Assembly (NCBI RefSeq): GCF_020991005.1
Contig: NZ_JAJLLW010000001.1
Location: 1-64,000, forward strand
DNA from: Halomonas sp. CUBES01
GTDB taxonomy: Bacteria > Pseudomonadota > Gammaproteobacteria > Pseudomonadales > Halomonadaceae
Length of the DNA: 64,000 nt
Direction: 5' to 3'
Position 1 is the first letter of the stretch, and each line of letters begins with the position of its first letter. This document shows, piece by piece, positions 26,855 to 36,578 of the stretch. The position numbers were made by a program, and so were the translations under genes. The notes below the pieces were generated by a model. That model saw nothing but the letters and a program-made list of their open reading frames with translations. It was not told where the DNA came from and made no database searches.

Positions 26855-27391
26855 ATGCATATTTATCGATTGAGGGCATGGGTTCCGCTGGCACTACTTA
26901 GCCTGATATTACTCGGTGGCTGCGCGGTCACGGATGTACATCGTACAGAGCCGCTCAGCCGACAGGCTCAGTGGGCATTGCTGCCCATCGCCAATCACTC
27001 CGAAACGCCCCTGGCGGGACGCAAGGCAGAGGCCAGCCTGCTGACGCTACTCCACCAGCAAGGCATCACACGCCTGAGCCAGGCCCCCCACCCAAAGCGA
27101 CAGAACCTGCTGTCACTGCCCAGCGAACAAGACTTTCAGGCAGCACTCGATTGGGCCCAGCAACGGGGCGTGCGTTACGGCGTGACGGGCTCGGTGGATG
27201 AGTGGCAATACAAAGCGGGACTCGATGGTGAACCCGCCATTGGCATCAGCCTGCGCGTGGTGGATGTCAACACGGGCGACATCCTGTGGAGCGCCAGCGG
27301 CGCACGCACTGGCTGGGGCTTCAGTACCACTAGCGGCGTGGCACAAAAGCTCATGGCAGATTTAATCGACACCCTGCCCGTTCAGGAGTAA
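26855..27391 (+). CDS. pelC: Pel outer-membrane lipoprotein PelC
   Basis: In P. aeruginosa PelC forms a dodecameric ring under the PelB barrel that funnels the cationic polymer. The 178-residue protein has a lipoprotein signal with lipobox Leu-Leu-Gly-Gly-Cys ending at Cys23. The aspartate at +2 is not seen; residues after the cysteine are Ala-Val-Thr-Asp, compatible with outer-membrane sorting. WALLPIANHSETPLAGRKAEA and DWAQQRGVRYGVTGSV resemble the family core. ATG 26855 has GGAGA upstream. It lies 82 bp after pelB and 7 bp before pelD. Confidence 0.9.
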   Translation: MHIYRLRAWVPLALLSLILLGGCAVTDVHRTEPLSRQAQWALLPIANHSETPLAGRKAEASLLTLLHQQGITRLSQAPHPKRQNLLSLPSEQDFQAALDWAQQRGVRYGVTGSVDEWQYKAGLDGEPAIGISLRVVDVNTGDILWSASGARTGWGFSTTSGVAQKLMADLIDTLPVQE

Positions 27392-27398
27392 GCCGATC

Positions 27399-28760
27399 AT
27401 GACCCCATCCATCGACAAACAACAAGCCACGCTGGCCCCCAGAGGACTTCAGCGTCTGGAAACCCTCGTGATCACCCTCGCGTTTCCGGTCATCGGCTGG
27501 ATAATCAATCCCGACGACCCCCTGCTGCTCGACAGTGGTCTGACCTGGTTATTGGCCATAGGCCCCTTGCTCGTCGGCATGCGTTACGGATTTGCCCTCG
27601 GTTTCAGCAGCGCGTTAGTCAGCGTTATGTTGATGGGCCTGGAAGGATGGTGGTATCACGGCGATTGGCTCGCTGACTCGTCACAGCGCCTGCCAGTGGC
27701 TATTGCGCTGATATTGGTCGGTATGCTGGCGGGGGAAATGGCTGATACCTGGCGGCGACGCTTACAGCAAATGACCGTTGTCCATCAGGCGCAATCGACG
27801 CGTTTGGATGAGTTTATCCGCCATTATCAATTGCTGCGGGTGTCCCACGACCAATTAGCCGAACGCTTGGCCGCCAACCCTTTCACGCTGCGCGACGCGC
27901 TAAAAGCCCTTGAAGCGAAGTATCAGTCGCTTGCGCCAGACGACGATGTGCTCAGACACCATGGCAGCGAACTGCTGAATTTCCTGGCACTACACGCTCG
28001 TGTGCAGCAAGCCGTATTGATACCGGTAGATCATCGCCAGCAGTTGCAACCGGATGCCTCCACCTGGTTCGGCGGCGAGACCGACCTGACATGGCACGAT
28101 CCGATGCTGTGCGCCTGCCTTGAGCAGCGTCGCATGATCTGCCTAAAAAGTGCCATGGAACAGGGTATCAACATCGACAACGCCCCTCTTCTAGCGGTAG
28201 TGCCGCTGGTCGACGTTGAGCAACGCCTTTACGCAGTGGTCGCGATCACCGCGATGCCGTTTATCGATTTTCATCGCGGCCACTTGCACCTACTGGCGGT
28301 TCTGGGTGCACAACTGGGCGATATGCTCAAGCAGACGCAGCACACCCTTGAAGGCGGTAACACTGACCAACGTGCGGTCGTCGCCCGCTGGGTTCGCCAC
28401 GCCCGTGATCATCAACTTATCTCGCTGCTGGTCACGATCGACTTTTCAGCGCAGCTTGGCCATGACCAAACAGCCTTGGCCATCGATAGCATCGTCAGTC
28501 AGCAACGCGGCCTCGACCGTAGCTGGGTCGCCGACCGGGCTGGTTGCTCGTCACGGCTTTACGTGTTGCTACCTCTGACCCAGCCGAGTGCCTTTGCGAT
28601 CTATGCCGAGCGCTTGAAGGAAACCCTGGCCGCACAACCCGGCATCGGCGAAGCCTGCCAACACGTTGCTCTCAGCTATCAGGTGATTGACGGGCGACTT
28701 TCGGCCAGAAAGCTGATGTTGCCCAACGACCAGCGTGAGGCACACCATGCGCATGCCTGA
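27399..28760 (+). CDS. pelD: Cyclic-di-GMP-binding inner-membrane protein PelD
   Basis: Receptor that switches on Pel synthesis when it binds cyclic-di-GMP. The 453-residue protein (P. aeruginosa 455) has four N-terminal membrane segments (about residues 25-115), a short coiled coil, a GAF domain (about 165-310) and a degenerate GGDEF domain lacking the catalytic motif. The inhibitory-site RxxD is present as Arg370-Gly-Leu-Asp373, corresponding to Arg367/Asp370 of Pseudomonas. Post-translational control by cyclic-di-GMP is therefore expected. No diguanylate cyclase gene is seen in the window. pelE starts inside its last codons. Confidence 0.94.
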   Translation: MTPSIDKQQATLAPRGLQRLETLVITLAFPVIGWIINPDDPLLLDSGLTWLLAIGPLLVGMRYGFALGFSSALVSVMLMGLEGWWYHGDWLADSSQRLPVAIALILVGMLAGEMADTWRRRLQQMTVVHQAQSTRLDEFIRHYQLLRVSHDQLAERLAANPFTLRDALKALEAKYQSLAPDDDVLRHHGSELLNFLALHARVQQAVLIPVDHRQQLQPDASTWFGGETDLTWHDPMLCACLEQRRMICLKSAMEQGINIDNAPLLAVVPLVDVEQRLYAVVAITAMPFIDFHRGHLHLLAVLGAQLGDMLKQTQHTLEGGNTDQRAVVARWVRHARDHQLISLLVTIDFSAQLGHDQTALAIDSIVSQQRGLDRSWVADRAGCSSRLYVLLPLTQPSAFAIYAERLKETLAAQPGIGEACQHVALSYQVIDGRLSARKLMLPNDQREAHHAHA

Positions 28761-29772
28761 TCGAACACACCGACGATCGATCGTGCTACTCCGAAGCCTG
28801 CCCTGGCTAGTCAGCGGCGCAGCTGCGGAAGCCTTCGCTGTCCATTGGTTGATGACGACGACAGCGGGACCGTCTATCGAGATTTTTTTGCTGCATGCAG
28901 GGGGCGCCTTGCTGATGGCGGAAGGAATCCGTAACAGCCTACCCGCAGGCTATCAACGACCTGCCTCCGGCAGCATAGCGCTTCTGTTCTTGCTACTTTT
29001 TTTATTGCCCGGCATAGGTTTGCTGGGCTTGGCTCTGGCCGTGGTGCCGGCACTTTACCAGGCCACACCCAAACGCGGCCTTCATTGGCAAGGGCTGGAT
29101 TTGCCGACGTTGCCCTATCAGCCTCTCACCCCACCCGATCCTGACACTCTCGCCATGCGCGAAGGCTTGAGCAGCGTACTGAGCTATTCCGAAAACCCGA
29201 TGCTGCGTCAGGAGGCGGTTTTGGCAAGTCGTCATTTGCCGCGACGCCAGGCAGTCGGCCTGCTTCGCCTGGGGCTGGCCGATCCCATTGATGATGTACG
29301 TTTAATGGCGTATTCCATGCTCAGTGGTATCGAGCGTGATGTAGACGCGCGCATTCAACTGCTCACACAACACGTCGAGCACAATGGTGATCCTTACGGA
29401 CACGCCGCCGAAGCTCTGGCCACCCTTTACTGGGAGTATGACTATCTCGCCCTCGCCCAAGGCAGTTCGGCCGGGTTCTTCCTGGCCCATGCTCTGCGCT
29501 ATATCGATCAGGCCATCGACCATGCCAACCAACCCCACCGACAGCTGCTTCGCGGCCGCATATACCTCGCCCTCAAGGATCATCACGGTGCGGACGCGGC
29601 CTTTCGTCAGTGCGCGGCGCTCGGCATGGACAACGATGACCTGATGCCTTATCTCGCAGAGCAGGCCTTTATGAGCCGCCGCTTCTCAATGCTTCACGCG
29701 CAGCTGGCGCGACTGCGCCCGACTACCCAGCAGCACCCCATGCTGCACCCCCTGATGGAGTACTGGCGATGA
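28747..29772 (+). CDS. pelE: Pel inner-membrane TPR protein PelE
   Basis: The 341-residue protein has two N-terminal membrane spans (about residues 20-45 and 80-105) and a cytoplasmic helical-repeat region. The region contains PRRQAVGLLRLGLADPIDDVRLMAYSML, resembling HEAT-like repeats, and TPR-like helices further on. PelE associates with PelD and PelG in the synthase complex. ATG 28747, with GTGAGG upstream, overlaps pelD by 14 bp, and its TGA overlaps the pelF ATG, so translation is probably coupled. ATG 28753 is an alternative. Confidence 0.9.
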   Translation: MRMPDRTHRRSIVLLRSLPWLVSGAAAEAFAVHWLMTTTAGPSIEIFLLHAGGALLMAEGIRNSLPAGYQRPASGSIALLFLLLFLLPGIGLLGLALAVVPALYQATPKRGLHWQGLDLPTLPYQPLTPPDPDTLAMREGLSSVLSYSENPMLRQEAVLASRHLPRRQAVGLLRLGLADPIDDVRLMAYSMLSGIERDVDARIQLLTQHVEHNGDPYGHAAEALATLYWEYDYLALAQGSSAGFFLAHALRYIDQAIDHANQPHRQLLRGRIYLALKDHHGADAAFRQCAALGMDNDDLMPYLAEQAFMSRRFSMLHAQLARLRPTTQQHPMLHPLMEYWR

Positions 29773-31349
29773 GTTGGCCAACCCTGACCCCAAACGAGCC
29801 TCCAGCGGATGTCACCCTGCTGCTTGAAGGCACCTATCCCATGGTTCGAGGAGGCGTGAGCGGCTGGGTGGATCAGCTTATTCGTGGGCTGCCACAGCAG
29901 CGTTTCGCACTGATTTTCCTGGGCGGGCGACGCGACCATTATGACGGCATACTCTTTGAACGCCCCACCAACGTGGTACACCTGGAGTGCCATTATCTAA
30001 TGGACGACGTCCCGGCCCCCAGCGCCATCAAGGCCCGCCGCGGGCGACCCAGTGCCTTCATCAAGATCCGTGAACTGCATGACGGTCTGCGCGCGCCGGA
30101 CGACAGTGACCAGCGCCAGACACTGTGTGACGTTGCCCGCATGATCGGTAAACGCGATGGGATCCGCCAGGAAGATTTCCTACACAGTCAGGCCGCATGG
30201 CAGTACATTGTCGACCACTACCTCGAGCATGTGACCGAACCTTCGTTCATCGATTATTTCTGGTCAGTGCGCAACATCCATGCGCCGCTATTCATGCTGG
30301 CGCGGATTGCCAACAACCTGCCGAGAAGCCGCTGCTTGCATGCCATTTCCACCGGCTACGCCGGCTTTTTGGGCGCCCTGGCACACCATATCCATCAGTT
30401 ACCTCTCGCCATCACCGAGCACGGCATCTATACCAAGGAACGCCAGATCGACCTGCTCGACGCCAAGTGGATCAAGACGTCCCGGGATGCGCTCTCTCAT
30501 GGTTTTCAAATCGACACCGGCTATATCCGCCAGATGTGGATCCGCTTTTTCCAGGGACTGGGCCGAATGACCTACGCCAGCGCCGCGCACATCACCACAC
30601 TGCATGAAGGCAACCGCTTGCGGCAGTTACAGGATGGCGCACCTGAAGCACGTACCCGTTTGATTCCCAATGGTATTTGTATAGAGCGCTTTGCGTCGCT
30701 GCGCGACAGGACGGCCCACAACCGGGCGCCGGTTGTGGCATTGCTGGGCCGGGTCACACCGATCAAGGATATCAAGACGTTTATCCGCGCCATGCACCAG
30801 CTCGTCGGTCAACTGCCCGACGCTGAGGGCTGGATTGTCGGCCCGGACAGCGAAGACCCCACCTATGCGCAAGAATGCCGAGACCTGGCGGTGCAACTGG
30901 GTGTGGAAAGCAACGTGCGCTTCCTGGGCTTTCAGCGCACGGAGGATATCCTCGCCAAGGTACGACTTGTGGTATTGACGTCCATCAGTGAGGCCCAGCC
31001 ACTGGTCGTGCTCGAGGCCATGGCGGCCGGTCTGCCCGTGGTCTGCACCGATGTCGGCGCTTGCCGCGACCTGGTGATGGGTGATGCGGATGCTGATGCC
31101 GCAGGCAGCATCGTGCCGATTGCCAATCCGCTGGCGACCGCTAACGCCATGCACTTCATGCTGACCCATCCCGCAGCCTGGCAAAACGCACGTCAGGCAG
31201 GGATTACCCGCGTCGAAGCCGAATACACCGAAACGCTGATGTTAGCGCGCTACCGGCAGCTGTATGAAGACCTCATTCATCCCTCGGCAACCGCCAGCGA
31301 GGTATCCCCGATGGTGGATAGCCTGCTGCCGGCGTTGAGCACCCGATAA
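29769..31349 (+). CDS. pelF: Pel glycosyltransferase PelF
   Basis: Cytoplasmic GT4-family glycosyltransferase that polymerises the Pel chain. The 526-residue protein (P. aeruginosa 507) opens with DVTLLLEGTYPMVRGGVSGWVDQLI, the acceptor-side glycine-rich loop. ITEHGIYTKER and a C-terminal Rossmann domain follow, with VALLGRVTPIKDIKTFIRA and the donor-binding SISEAQPLVVLEAMAAGLPVV carrying the EX7E-type motif. UDP-GalNAc/GlcNAc as donor is inferred from the family and the PelX neighbour. The start ATGA overlaps pelE by 4 bp. Confidence 0.95.
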   Translation: MSWPTLTPNEPPADVTLLLEGTYPMVRGGVSGWVDQLIRGLPQQRFALIFLGGRRDHYDGILFERPTNVVHLECHYLMDDVPAPSAIKARRGRPSAFIKIRELHDGLRAPDDSDQRQTLCDVARMIGKRDGIRQEDFLHSQAAWQYIVDHYLEHVTEPSFIDYFWSVRNIHAPLFMLARIANNLPRSRCLHAISTGYAGFLGALAHHIHQLPLAITEHGIYTKERQIDLLDAKWIKTSRDALSHGFQIDTGYIRQMWIRFFQGLGRMTYASAAHITTLHEGNRLRQLQDGAPEARTRLIPNGICIERFASLRDRTAHNRAPVVALLGRVTPIKDIKTFIRAMHQLVGQLPDAEGWIVGPDSEDPTYAQECRDLAVQLGVESNVRFLGFQRTEDILAKVRLVVLTSISEAQPLVVLEAMAAGLPVVCTDVGACRDLVMGDADADAAGSIVPIANPLATANAMHFMLTHPAAWQNARQAGITRVEAEYTETLMLARYRQLYEDLIHPSATASEVSPMVDSLLPALSTR

Positions 31350-31374
31350 CCGCTAACGTCAGGAGACGGTATCC

Positions 31375-32760
31375 ATGGCCGGCATTGGTTTTGAGCTACG
31401 ACGTTTACTTCGCCAGGACAGCTATTTCAGCCTGCTTCACGCCTACGGCTATGCTGGGCTGATCAGCTCGGGTCCCTGGGTGCTTTCCATCCTGGCGGTG
31501 ATGGCGCTGGGTGTATTGTCGGCCGCCGCAAGCCCTAACAACGACGGCCATGTCACCGCCTTTCTTGTATCGGTCACCTGGCTGGTAGCCGGGTCGCTCC
31601 TGCTGACATCACTGGTACAGCTGCTTTTCACTCGCTTTGTGGCCGATCGGCTATTTGAAAAACGCGATAGCGCCATCTTGCCCAATCTTTTCGGCCTGCT
31701 CACCCTGACCATGGTGGTGGCCACCCTTATTGGCGTCAGCCTGCTGTGGTGGTCTTTTGAACAAACACCGTGGCTTTATCAACTGGAAATGCTGGTCAGC
31801 TTCATCGTCCTCAGCATGATCTGGTGCGTCACCGTGTTTGTCGCCGGGGTTAAAGCCTACCGCCAGGTGCTGCTGGCGTTTGCCTGTGGCTATGGCGCGA
31901 CGTTCATGAGCGGTCTACTCCTCAATGGGTATGGTCTCGTCGGCCTGCTGGGTGGCTTTGTGATCGGCCAAGGTCTGCTGCTTTTCATGTTGCTGGCCAT
32001 GGTGATTCGCCATTACCCGAGCGACCGCTTGTGGGGCTTTGAGCTGCACCACACCGGGCAGTGCAAACGCTCACTGATTGCCATTGGCCTCTTCTATCAG
32101 GCGGGCATCTGGGCAGACAAACTCGTCTTCTGGTTCAATCCGGCGACGTCCGAAACCATTATCGGCCCGCTGCGTGCTTCGCCTATTTACGACCTGCCGA
32201 TTTTTCTGGCCTATCTGTCCATCGTACCGGGAATGGCGGTCTTCATCATGCGCATGGAAACCGACTTTGCCGAATGCTGCCATGCCTATTATGACGCCAT
32301 AAGAGCGGGCAAAACGCTCGCTCAGATCGAGACACTTCGCGGGGAGATGGTCACAAGCGTTCGCCACGGTATCTACGATATCTTCAAGGTACAGGGCATT
32401 ACCGTCGCCGGGTTGTTACTCAGCGGTCCGCTGTTGTTCACCTGGCTGGGCTTTTCACATTGGTACTTGCCGCTGTTCAATATCGATATCGTGGCGGTGG
32501 GCATTCAGGTACTGCTGATGGCCGTTCTGAACGTGCTGTTCTATCTGGATCGGCTCAAACCCGCGCTGTGGCTTTGCCTGCTTTTCTTGATAAGCAATAT
32601 CGTACTGACGCTGCTGAGCCAGCTGCTCGGCCCAGTGTTTTACGGTTACGGCTATGCGCTGTCGCTGCTGTTCACGACACTTGTCGGCCTCGCCGTGCTC
32701 GACCATGAGTTCGAACAGCTGACCTATCAGACGTTCATGCTGCAACCCTACAGGGGATGA
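31375..32760 (+). CDS. pelG: Pel inner-membrane transporter PelG
   Basis: A 461-residue integral membrane protein with about twelve hydrophobic spans, related to Wzx-type MOP flippases. With PelD and PelE it activates PelF and carries the polymer across the inner membrane. The N-terminal GIGFELRRLLRQDSYFSLLHAYGYAGLISSGPW is characteristic of PelG. Its ATG has AGGAGA upstream, 25 bp after pelF. It is the last pel gene; waaA converges with only 2 bp between stops and no terminator hairpin in the gap. Confidence 0.95.
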   Translation: MAGIGFELRRLLRQDSYFSLLHAYGYAGLISSGPWVLSILAVMALGVLSAAASPNNDGHVTAFLVSVTWLVAGSLLLTSLVQLLFTRFVADRLFEKRDSAILPNLFGLLTLTMVVATLIGVSLLWWSFEQTPWLYQLEMLVSFIVLSMIWCVTVFVAGVKAYRQVLLAFACGYGATFMSGLLLNGYGLVGLLGGFVIGQGLLLFMLLAMVIRHYPSDRLWGFELHHTGQCKRSLIAIGLFYQAGIWADKLVFWFNPATSETIIGPLRASPIYDLPIFLAYLSIVPGMAVFIMRMETDFAECCHAYYDAIRAGKTLAQIETLRGEMVTSVRHGIYDIFKVQGITVAGLLLSGPLLFTWLGFSHWYLPLFNIDIVAVGIQVLLMAVLNVLFYLDRLKPALWLCLLFLISNIVLTLLSQLLGPVFYGYGYALSLLFTTLVGLAVLDHEFEQLTYQTFMLQPYRG

Positions 32761-32762
32761 GT

Positions 32763-34061
32763 CTATACCACTGAACGCGGCTGGGGCAGCAGTCTGGTCA
32801 AGCCGTCCAGCGTGCGGGTCAGCGCGCCCGCTTGTGCCTTGATAACCTCATATCCCGCCTGGCCTTGTCGCTGCGCCGCTGCTGGATCGTCAAAGTGACA
32901 AACTAGCGCCTCGGCAAGCGCCGTCGGGCTATCCACCTGGGTGAGCGCACCCGCCGCTAAAAGCGGCTCGGCCACATCGGCAAAGTTGTCAAGGAAAGGC
33001 CCCGTAATGACTGGCCTTCCCAGCGCAGCGGGTTCCAGCACATTGTGGCCGCCCAAGGGCACCAGACTTCCACCCACGTAGGCCACGCTACCTGCGGCAT
33101 ACAGCACCGACAACTCGCCTAGCGTATCGGCCAGGTAGACGTCGGTATGGGGCGTGACGGGCTGCTGTTGACTGCGACGGCTTAACGACCAGCCCTCGTC
33201 ACGGCAAAGGCGGGCCACCTCGTCAAACCGTTTGGGATGGCGCGGCACCACGACCAATAACGCTTCAGGATAGCGCGTGACCAGCTGGCGATGGGCTTCC
33301 AGCAGCAACGTTTCTTCACCGTCTCGGGTGGAGCCCGCCACCCACACGGGCCGCCCACCCCATTCATGATGTAAGCGCTCACCCTCTTCCAGTTCCCTGT
33401 CGTGACTGGGCATCTCAAACTTTAACGAGCCAACGACGCTGGTGGCGTCAACGCAGCATCCCAAGCGGTTGAAACGCTCGGCATCGGCCGAGGACTTGGC
33501 GGCCAGCCAACTGACGTTCGCCAGGGCGCTGGCCATCAACGGTCGCAAGCGCTGGTAACGCGCAAACGCGCGAGGTGACAAGCGCCCGTTAACAACCGCG
33601 ACGGGCACTTTATGCCGACGACAGGCGTGCAGCAAATTGGGCCATAGCTCGGTTTCGAACAGCAGGGCCAGCGCCGGTTTTACCCGCGCCATAAAGCGCT
33701 TCGCCGCGCCTGGATAGTCCAGCGGCAAGAACCGGTGGACTATCCGGGCACGGTCTTGGTCGGGCTGATCATTGATCAAGGTAAGGGCCTGCTTGGCCCC
33801 GGTAGCGGTGAGCGTCGTCATCAGCAGCCCATGAGCGGGGTAGCGTTGCAACAGTCCTTCGATGAGCGGGCGCGCCGCACGCACCTCGCCCACCGATGCG
33901 CAGTGCAGCCAGATCGTTGGCCCGGATGGCAGCGGGTCGAGGCGCATACCGAGGCGCTGCAGCCGCGAGTAAGTGGGTACTTGCTCACGCCAGATGCGCC
34001 ACGTAATCAGCGGTGACAGGGTGTATAGCGCCGCTGAATAGGCAAAGCGGGGCCAGCCCAT
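32763..34061 (-). CDS. waaA: 3-deoxy-D-manno-octulosonic acid (Kdo) transferase
   Basis: Inner-membrane-bound GT30 enzyme that transfers Kdo from CMP-Kdo to lipid IVA. The 432-residue protein has an N-terminal membrane-associated stretch, the acceptor-domain signature HCASVGEVRAARPLIEGLL, LLMTTLTATG, ALLFETELWPN, and the donor-side VVPRHPKRF and VAYVGGSLVPLGGHNVLEPAA. A kdkA gene in the same cluster, which phosphorylates Kdo, suggests a monofunctional transferase adding a single Kdo as in Haemophilus; this is inference. It overlaps hldE by one base. Confidence 0.95.
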   Translation of the reverse strand: MGWPRFAYSAALYTLSPLITWRIWREQVPTYSRLQRLGMRLDPLPSGPTIWLHCASVGEVRAARPLIEGLLQRYPAHGLLMTTLTATGAKQALTLINDQPDQDRARIVHRFLPLDYPGAAKRFMARVKPALALLFETELWPNLLHACRRHKVPVAVVNGRLSPRAFARYQRLRPLMASALANVSWLAAKSSADAERFNRLGCCVDATSVVGSLKFEMPSHDRELEEGERLHHEWGGRPVWVAGSTRDGEETLLLEAHRQLVTRYPEALLVVVPRHPKRFDEVARLCRDEGWSLSRRSQQQPVTPHTDVYLADTLGELSVLYAAGSVAYVGGSLVPLGGHNVLEPAALGRPVITGPFLDNFADVAEPLLAAGALTQVDSPTALAEALVCHFDDPAAAQRQGQAGYEVIKAQAGALTRTLDGLTRLLPQPRSVV

Positions 34062-35491
34062 CAGCGCTCGCGATCCAGAATCGAGCTGATCATCGCCGTG
34101 GTTGAAACGCCGTCTTCAAAGCCCAGCACTCTGACTTCGCCGCCATTGGCTATCACCGCTTCTCCTCCGGCAATGTCCTCAGGAAGGTAATCGCCGCCTT
34201 TGACCAGTATATCCGGCAGTACGGCCTCGATAAGCGCCTGCGGCGTATCCTCGCCAAAGGGAACAACCCAGTCGACCGCGCCCAGGCCGGCCAGTACCTG
34301 CATCCGCCGATTGAGAGGATTGATCGGGCGTGTCGGGCCTTTCAAACGACCAATAGAGGCATCATCGTTGACCGCTACGATCAAGCGATCGCCCAGACGT
34401 TTGGCCTGTTCGAGATAGGCCACATGGCCCGCATGCAGAATATCGAAACAGCCGTTGGTCATCACCACGCGCTCGCCACGGCGCTGGGCTGCTCGCACGG
34501 CCTCTACCAGGGAGGTTGGCTCGATCACGCCATACTCGGCAAGCCTATCGCCGTGCAGGGCGGTGTAAAGCTCAGCAATCGACAGCGTAGCGGTACCCGG
34601 TTTGGCGACCACCAACCCAGCGCCGAGATTCGCCAGCATCATGGCCTCCGCAAGCCCATGGCCGGATGCCAGGGCGAGCCCCATCAGGCCAATCACGGTA
34701 TCGCCCGCGCCCGTCACGTCGAAAACTTCCTGAGCCCGGGTCGGTAAATGTAACGGCGCCTGGCCGTCGCCAATCAGCGTCATGCCCTTTTCGCTGCGGG
34801 TAATCAGCAGCGCTTCCAACTCAAGCTCGGCGCGCAGCGCTTCGCCGCGACGCGAGAGTTCTTCATCGCTGCTGCACGAACCGACGATTGCTTCAAACTC
34901 TGTCAAATTGGGGGTGATCAGGCTCGCGCCACGATACTTGCTGAAATCGCCACCCTTGGGATCAATCAATACGCGCTTACCCTGACTGCGGGCCAACGCA
35001 ATCAGCTTTTCAACCTGGTTCAGGGTGCCCTTCCCGTAGTCGGACAGAATCATCACGTCGCAGTCGGGGAGCGCCTGCTCGACCTGGGCAAGCAGGTCAG
35101 TGGTGTCGACTCCGTCCAGGCGCTGCTCAAAGTCCAAGCGCAGAAGCTGTTGGTTGCGACTCATGACCCTGAGCTTGGTAATCGTGGTAATATCATCGCT
35201 GCATTGAAAGTAAGTACTAACTTTTGAGTCCAATAATCGCCTGGTAAGCAGCTCGGCATTGTCATCGTTGCCGACTACCCCAGCGAGCGATACCTGCGCC
35301 CCCAGGGCGGCAATATTCAGCGCCACGTTGGCAGCACCGCCGGGGCGGTCGTCGGCATTTTCAACGCGCACCACCGGAACCGGTGCTTCTGGCGATATGC
35401 GCGAGGTGCCACCATGCCAATAGCGATCCAGCATCACGTCGCCCACAACGAGAACGCGACCATGCTCCAGAGCGGTTAAATCAACTTTCAT
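34061..35491 (-). CDS. hldE: Bifunctional heptose kinase/adenylyltransferase HldE
   Basis: Makes ADP-D-glycero-beta-D-manno-heptose in two steps. The 476-residue protein has an N-terminal ribokinase-like domain ([17 protein letters not shown] and [18 protein letters not shown]) that phosphorylates heptose 7-phosphate at C1. The C-terminal cytidylyltransferase-like domain ([23 protein letters not shown]) adds AMP. Both halves are intact. It works with gmhB (48.3 kb) and hldD (44.1 kb) in this window; gmhA is outside. It overlaps waaA by 1 bp and the upstream heptosyltransferase by 11 bp, which implies one transcript. Confidence 0.96.
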   Translation of the reverse strand: MKVDLTALEHGRVLVVGDVMLDRYWHGGTSRISPEAPVPVVRVENADDRPGGAANVALNIAALGAQVSLAGVVGNDDNAELLTRRLLDSKVSTYFQCSDDITTITKLRVMSRNQQLLRLDFEQRLDGVDTTDLLAQVEQALPDCDVMILSDYGKGTLNQVEKLIALARSQGKRVLIDPKGGDFSKYRGASLITPNLTEFEAIVGSCSSDEELSRRGEALRAELELEALLITRSEKGMTLIGDGQAPLHLPTRAQEVFDVTGAGDTVIGLMGLALASGHGLAEAMMLANLGAGLVVAKPGTATLSIAELYTALHGDRLAEYGVIEPTSLVEAVRAAQRRGERVVMTNGCFDILHAGHVAYLEQAKRLGDRLIVAVNDDASIGRLKGPTRPINPLNRRMQVLAGLGAVDWVVPFGEDTPQALIEAVLPDILVKGGDYLPEDIAGGEAVIANGGEVRVLGFEDGVSTTAMISSILDRER

Positions 35492-36578
35492 CCGTGGTTC
35501 CTGTGGTTGGGTGCTCGGCGCTATAGGCTAATAGCGCCTCAAGCTTGGCGATTACATCATCGACCTTGATCAGATCCATGGCATCGGCATGGCGTACCCG
35601 TTGCCCCCAGCTAACGTCTTCCACGGATTTGTGCAAGAACGTGCGTACAGCCTCAGGGTAAGCATTGACAGCAAAATCGCGCCACAGGTAAGGGGCTGCG
35701 CGCTGGGGGTTGGTCGTGGCGTAAAGCCCTAGTGTCGGCGTGCCCATCGCATTTGCCATATGGGCGGGACCCGTATCCGGTGCAATCACCGCGTGGGCCC
35801 CATCGATCAGCGCCAGAAGGCCCTTTAATGACGTTTGGCCAATGGCATTGATCACACTGACCGGCTGACAGAGCCCTTCAATTTGTTCACCGATCTCGCG
35901 CTCCTGGGAGCTACCGCCACCGGTCAACACGCTTTTCAGGCCGTGCTGAACCCACGCATACTCAATGACGCTGGCATACCCTTCTACCGACCAGTTACGA
36001 AAATTGCGTAGCCGTACGTTACTGCATGGATTGATCACTAAATAAGGCGCTTCACCGCTAATCATCCGCGCTTCATCATAAGCGTCAGGCGGCACCGGCA
36101 TCTCCCAGTCAAGCGGCCCCCCTTCAGCGCCCAGTAAACGCGCAAAATCCATGAACGACTCCAGCACATGGGGATTGCTTCTGGGTGCAATATGGCGCTG
36201 GGTAAATCGGTGCTGAGCATCCTTGGCGCGCGCTTTGTCATAGCCCACACGCACATCAGCCTTCAACCCAAGCGATAACACACTCGCGCGGATCGCTTGC
36301 TGCATGTGCAAAAGTACATCAAAACGCGTGTTCTCAAGCTCACGCCATAGGGCGCGCATTCCTTTAAACCCGCTCGACTTGTCGTATACAACAAACTCGA
36401 CCCCGGACAGGCCGGCCAGTAGACTGTATTCCCCTTTGCCGATGATCCAGGTAATGCGTGCTTGCGGCCACTGGCGCTGCAACGCTCGCACCGTGGGGAC
36501 GAGGTTACACACGTCTCCCAACGCAGAGAGGCGCAGAATCGCAATATGGTTAGGTTGAGCAGGCAGAGAGGGCTTCAT
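35481..36578 (-). CDS. GT9 heptosyltransferase, OpsX/WaaC-like
   Basis: A 365-residue GT9 protein probably adding the first heptose to Kdo. It has the N-terminal [17 protein letters not shown] and a C-terminal [24 protein letters not shown] donor site. In Haemophilus influenzae opsX, encoding heptosyltransferase I acting on phospho-Kdo, lies next to kdkA. The same pairing here favours an OpsX role over a generic WaaC; this is an inference. Its only plausible ATG (36576-36578 read leftward) shares two bases with the divergent kdkA ATG. The ribosome-binding site is weak. Confidence 0.85.
   Translation of the reverse strand: MKPSLPAQPNHIAILRLSALGDVCNLVPTVRALQRQWPQARITWIIGKGEYSLLAGLSGVEFVVYDKSSGFKGMRALWRELENTRFDVLLHMQQAIRASVLSLGLKADVRVGYDKARAKDAQHRFTQRHIAPRSNPHVLESFMDFARLLGAEGGPLDWEMPVPPDAYDEARMISGEAPYLVINPCSNVRLRNFRNWSVEGYASVIEYAWVQHGLKSVLTGGGSSQEREIGEQIEGLCQPVSVINAIGQTSLKGLLALIDGAHAVIAPDTGPAHMANAMGTPTLGLYATTNPQRAAPYLWRDFAVNAYPEAVRTFLHKSVEDVSWGQRVRHADAMDLIKVDDVIAKLEALLAYSAEHPTTGTTDES

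Noticed and set aside
32761..32762. A possible terminator between converging pelG and waaA
   Set aside because: Only two bases separate the stops and no hairpin with a T-run was found in the adjoining ends.
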